A DNA stretch of 8,124 nucleotides, taken from Promethearchaeota archaeon (GTDB lineage: Archaea; Asgardarchaeota; Lokiarchaeia; Sigyniarchaeales; SOKP01). Positions 6,165 through 8,124 of the stretch are shown piece by piece. Position 1 is the first letter of the stretch. Every line of letters begins with the position of its first letter. Made by a program: the position numbers and the translations under genes. The notes under the pieces were generated by a model. That model was given only the letters and a program-made list of their open reading frames with translations. It was not told where the DNA came from and ran no database searches. The stretch is from the NCBI GenBank assembly GCA_030606095.1, contig JAUWHC010000096.1, positions 1 through 8,124 on the forward strand. Reading direction: 5' to 3'.

Positions 6165-6165
6165 A

Positions 6166-6327
6166 GTGAATAACGAGCTTAAGGTTGACGACAAAAATGG
6201 GGTGGAGAACAATAAAATCATTAACCCTTTTATTTATGATATTGAAAGATTTTCATTGTATTTTAAGCTGAATAGAAGCCAATTTGTAAGAGCCGACAAT
6301 GCTATCGTTAAGAATATAATTCAATAA
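6166..6327 (+). CDS. Small open frame inside the MITE-like element, doubtful gene
   Basis: From GTG 6166 the frame runs 53 codons to TAA 6325-6327; the same frame is open upstream into the inverted repeat (TTG at 6157). The predicted peptide has an acidic/asparagine-rich start and a mixed hydrophobic-basic segment (FIYDIERFSLYFKLNRSQF). I recognise no family. It could be the N-terminal relic of the parent element's transposase, which would explain an open frame next to the inverted repeat, or chance. No SD is seen. Confidence 0.2.
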   Translation: MNNELKVDDKNGVENNKIINPFIYDIERFSLYFKLNRSQFVRADNAIVKNIIQ

Positions 6328-6367
6328 AATGAATAAAGAAAGAGAAACAACAATTTTATCGGAAACA

Positions 6368-6385
6368 AAGATTAACTTGCAACCT
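6368..6385 (-). repeat. Right terminal inverted repeat of the MITE-like element
   Basis: Reverse complement of 6147-6164 with one mismatch. A T9 tract follows at 6390-6398. Confidence 0.7.
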
Positions 6386-6472
6386 CATATTTTTTTTTAA
6401 TTCCTTTTAAAATGTTTAATGAGTATAATCTTCTTTTAATAAATGAAAATTATAGTTTTTTGAAATTAAAAG

Positions 6473-6479
6473 AAAAAAA
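6473..6479 (-). terminator. T-tract downstream of the first BKACE gene
   Basis: On the minus strand CTTTTTTTC begins about 23 nt after the stop at 6504-6502, followed by a further TTTT. It is a plausible archaeal terminator facing the MITE-like element. Confidence 0.4.
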
Positions 6480-6501
6480 GTAAAAGAATTTAATCAATTT
6501 T

Positions 6502-7389
6502 TTATTGTTGATAAAGATGTAATATTTTTCTCGCTTCTTCAGGCGTCGCAATTTCTCTCCCAGCTATTTTCGTAACTTTAGCTGCCCATTCTACTTGTTC
6601 CCACGAACCTTTAGCTAATGCCCCATCGACTGCACGGATATTATCTTCTAAACCAACTCTTATGTGTCCTCCCATTGCTGCGGCGCACATTCCTGCTTGA
6701 AATTGATTTCTTGCTACCCCACACACGCTCCAGCTAGCGTCAGGTGGTTTTAAATTAAGGAAATGTGCTAAATTTTCAAAAGAAAAAGGGACGCCTCCCA
6801 AAACTCCAAAAACAAATTGGAAGTGAAGAGGTGGATCCAGAATCACTTTCGCTTGTTTACTAAGATGAAGAATGTTATACATGCCTCCAAAATCATATAC
6901 TTCGATTTCTGGTTTGACTTGATTTTTTTTCATAGCTTTAGCGAATTTTTGAATCGTATTAAATGAATTCGCGAATATAGCTTTAGCACCAAGTCCAACG
7001 GCTCCTGTTTTATGGTCTCCAACAGCAAAGTTCATTGAATTAGAATTTAAAGAAGCAATTGGAGGTTTAAATGTTATAATAGGAGTTATTCTTTGTTTAT
7101 CAGTTACTATTAAACTGATAGCAGAAGTTAAGTTGATTAGAATATCTGGAGCCTTTTCTTTGATGTTATCTAATACGGCTTTAATTATTTCTAATTCATG
7201 CGTTGGATTGCCTTTTTCTGGGTCTCTTGCGTGGATATGCACAATTGCTGCTCCTGCATCGTAACATTTTTTTGCTTCATCCCCAAATTCTTCGGGTGTA
7301 TATGGAACAGCGGGGTTTTGAGATTTTATCGTCGCTGCACCAGCGAGAGCTGCTGTTATAACTAATTTCTTTGATAAATCTTCTGACAT
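6502..7389 (-). CDS. Beta-keto acid cleavage enzyme (BKACE, DUF849), complete copy
   Basis: BKACE enzymes are zinc TIM-barrel proteins that condense a beta-keto acid with acetyl-CoA and split it into acetoacetate and a shorter acyl-CoA; the founding member, Kce, cleaves 3-keto-5-aminohexanoate in lysine fermentation. The 295-residue length is normal. The zinc ligands are visible as HIH (H51, H53) and E248, next to D249, with R244 in GHIRVGLEDN; this R-x3-E-D spacing matches Kce. The SMNFAVGD segment (118-125) is also typical. The glycine-rich stretch that usually follows the INxT strand (TTGGG-like) reads TSAIS at 88-92, a departure from most members. ATG 7389 is the only sensible start; no good SD precedes it. 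A paralogue lies 136 bp upstream. The gene family is clear; the keto-acid substrate is not. Confidence 0.9.
   Translation of the reverse strand: MSEDLSKKLVITAALAGAATIKSQNPAVPYTPEEFGDEAKKCYDAGAAIVHIHARDPEKGNPTHELEIIKAVLDNIKEKAPDILINLTSAISLIVTDKQRITPIITFKPPIASLNSNSMNFAVGDHKTGAVGLGAKAIFANSFNTIQKFAKAMKKNQVKPEIEVYDFGGMYNILHLSKQAKVILDPPLHFQFVFGVLGGVPFSFENLAHFLNLKPPDASWSVCGVARNQFQAGMCAAAMGGHIRVGLEDNIRAVDGALAKGSWEQVEWAAKVTKIAGREIATPEEARKILHLYQQ
6548..6614. repeat. 67-bp direct repeat shared with the second BKACE copy
   Basis: This segment matches 7584-7650 at 63 of 67 bases, including a 34-nt stretch (6581-6614 against 7617-7650) with one mismatch. It encodes the KGSWEQVEWAAKV...KIAGREIA region. DNA identity here is well above the ~69% protein identity of the full copies. 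Confidence 0.65.
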
Positions 7390-7472
7390 TTTATATACCT
7401 ATTTTTATTTCGTATTTTATTAAATTTATAAATTCTTTCTTATTTTTTTAATTCTTCGTAAAAATATATGAT

Positions 7473-7482
7473 AAAAAAAAAA
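7473..7482 (-). terminator. T10 tract between the two BKACE genes
   Basis: Ten A's on the plus strand give a minus-strand T10, 43 nt after the stop of the upstream copy. The 136-bp gap then has AT-rich TATA-like stretches, such as TTTATAAATT near 7422-7431, before the downstream copy. Separate transcripts for the two copies are therefore likely. Confidence 0.45.
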
Positions 7483-7525
7483 TAATGATTTAGAATTAAA
7501 CTTGAGTTTAAATTCAACCTAATCC

Positions 7526-8124
7526 TTATAATGTCACATGTTCTTGCTTTAGATGAAATATTTTTCTTGCTTCTTCACCTTGTGCTATTTCTCTCCCTGC
7601 TATTTTCGCAACTTTAGCTGCCCATTCTACTTGTTCCCACGAGCCTTTAGTTAATTCACCTGAAATGACACGAATATTGTCCTCTAAACCGACACGAATG
7701 TGACCGCCCCATGCTGCAGCACACAATCCAGCTTGAAATTGTTGTTTAGAAACACCACAAACACTCCATGTAGCATCCAGAGGCTTTAGATCGAGCTGTA
7801 AAGCGAGGTTCCTTGGTGTGAATGGAATTCCTCCAAGCACGCCCCATACAAACTGGAAATGAAGTGGTTGGGTGAAGTTGCCTTCTTGTTTATTTAGGAA
7901 AAGCATATTATACAGACCTCCTAAGTCGTAAATTTCCATTTCCGGTTTAGTTCCAGCTTTTTTCATCTCTTTCGAAAATTTCGAAATAGTTTTAAATGTA
8001 TTTGCGAAGATATTTCCTGCTCCCATACCAACTTTTCCTGTTCTGTAATCACCAACTGCAAAATTCATGGACGCAGTATTTAACGAAGCTAAAGGTGGTT
8101 TGAAAGTTTGAACTGGCGCTATTC
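7526..8124 (-). CDS. Beta-keto acid cleavage enzyme (BKACE, DUF849), second copy, N-terminus beyond window edge
   Basis: The frame is open from the right edge to the stop at 7528-7526, giving 198 residues equivalent to residue ~101 onward of the complete copy. The visible start of the frame (IAPVQTFKPPLASLNTASMN) continues the family alignment past the internal ATG at 8068, so that ATG is not the start. GHIRVGLEDNIR is identical to the other copy, so the Glu zinc ligand and neighbouring Asp and Arg are kept; the His ligands are outside the window. Over the shared part the two proteins are about 69% identical by my count, with one single-residue gap in the loop before PLHFQF. The C-terminus has four extra residues (HVTL). 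Different residues cluster around the loop and helices, so the copies may prefer different keto acids or act as one hetero-oligomer. Confidence 0.88.
   Translation of the reverse strand, partial: IAPVQTFKPPLASLNTASMNFAVGDYRTGKVGMGAGNIFANTFKTISKFSKEMKKAGTKPEMEIYDLGGLYNMLFLNKQEGNFTQPLHFQFVWGVLGGIPFTPRNLALQLDLKPLDATWSVCGVSKQQFQAGLCAAAWGGHIRVGLEDNIRVISGELTKGSWEQVEWAAKVAKIAGREIAQGEEARKIFHLKQEHVTL
7584..7650. repeat. 67-bp direct repeat, partner of 6548-6614
   Basis: Second copy of the conserved tract, in the same orientation and reading frame of the paralogue. It could support homologous recombination that deletes one copy. Confidence 0.65.

Larger units (their letters stand above)
6147..6385. 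mobile_element. 239-bp MITE-like element with 18-bp terminal inverted repeats
   Basis: The left end AGGTTGCAAGTTGATCTT (6147-6164) and right end AAGATTAACTTGCAACCT (6368-6385) are reverse complements at 17 of 18 positions. G+C of the ends and interior is higher than in the flanking T-rich DNA. No full transposase fits inside; only a 53-codon frame is open. Size and structure match a miniature inverted-repeat transposable element mobilised in trans. Both flanks have a T9 tract with ATA next to the element (ATA at 6144-6146; C then ATA at 6387-6389), so a 3-bp ATA target duplication is possible but not secure. It sits between two convergent transcription units, where insertion harms no gene. 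The ends do not occur near the transposase at the left edge, so that element is not shown to be its parent. Confidence 0.7.

Noticed and set aside
6329..6400. 23-codon frame at the right end of the MITE-like element
   Set aside because: Very short, runs through the terminal repeat into the T-tract, and has no recognisable content.
7526..8068. Reading the second BKACE as a short 180-residue protein starting at ATG 8068
   Set aside because: The same frame stays open to the edge and the residues before that ATG continue the family alignment, so it is a full-type gene cut by the window.
1..8124. CRISPR arrays, tRNA or rRNA genes
   Set aside because: No regularly spaced repeats, no cloverleaf with a recognisable TTCGA arm and no rRNA core sequence were seen on either strand.

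Overview
The window is AT-rich (by eye about one third G+C) and looks archaeal. Three genes have TATA-like boxes centred about 25 nt upstream of the start codon, as expected of leaderless transcripts. Terminators are plain T-tracts. The one clearly operon-internal gene instead has a strong Shine-Dalgarno (SD) sequence. A thiolase-fold protein paired with a DUF35 zinc-ribbon/OB-fold partner is also typical of archaea. The AT-rich composition and the two beta-keto acid cleavage enzymes (BKACE) would suit a Lokiarchaeia-like Asgard archaeon, but that is an inference, not a proof.

Layout from left to right. (1) Positions 1-392, minus strand: the N-terminal 130 residues of an IS1634-type (IS4 superfamily) transposase, running off the left edge and preceded by a good BRE/TATA promoter. 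(2) 393-846: no gene; short inverted repeats only. (3) 847-2487, minus strand: a class I SAM-dependent methyltransferase and, upstream of it, a YprB-like RNase H-fold exonuclease, 33 nt apart and probably co-transcribed. (4) 2573-3907, minus strand: an acyl-CoA dehydrogenase. (5) 3908-4093: a divergent promoter region with four AATTAGA(A/T) half-sites. (6) 4133-6120, plus strand: a two-gene operon of a thiolase-fold protein without the usual nucleophilic cysteine and its DUF35 partner. (7) 6147-6385: a 239-bp MITE-like element with 18-bp terminal inverted repeats, lying between convergent transcription units. (8) 6502-8124, minus strand: two tandem BKACE (DUF849) paralogues about 69% identical in protein; the upstream one is cut by the right edge.

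Regions 4 to 8 read as an acyl-CoA and keto-acid breakdown locus. The dehydrogenase would form an enoyl-CoA. The thiolase-like/DUF35 pair would make or break a C-C bond on a CoA thioester. The BKACE enzymes would cleave a beta-keto acid with acetyl-CoA to give acetoacetate and a new acyl-CoA. No hydratase, hydroxyacyl-CoA dehydrogenase or CoA ligase is visible, so the pathway is incomplete here and its substrate is unknown.

The most interesting point is the thiolase-like protein. A gapless alignment over the active-site region puts glycine where canonical thiolases have the acyl-accepting cysteine, and histidine where they have the second cysteine. Together with the DUF35 partner and the divergent acyl-CoA dehydrogenase, this recalls the Ltp2-ChsH2 steroid side-chain aldolase and suggests chemistry other than ordinary thiolysis.
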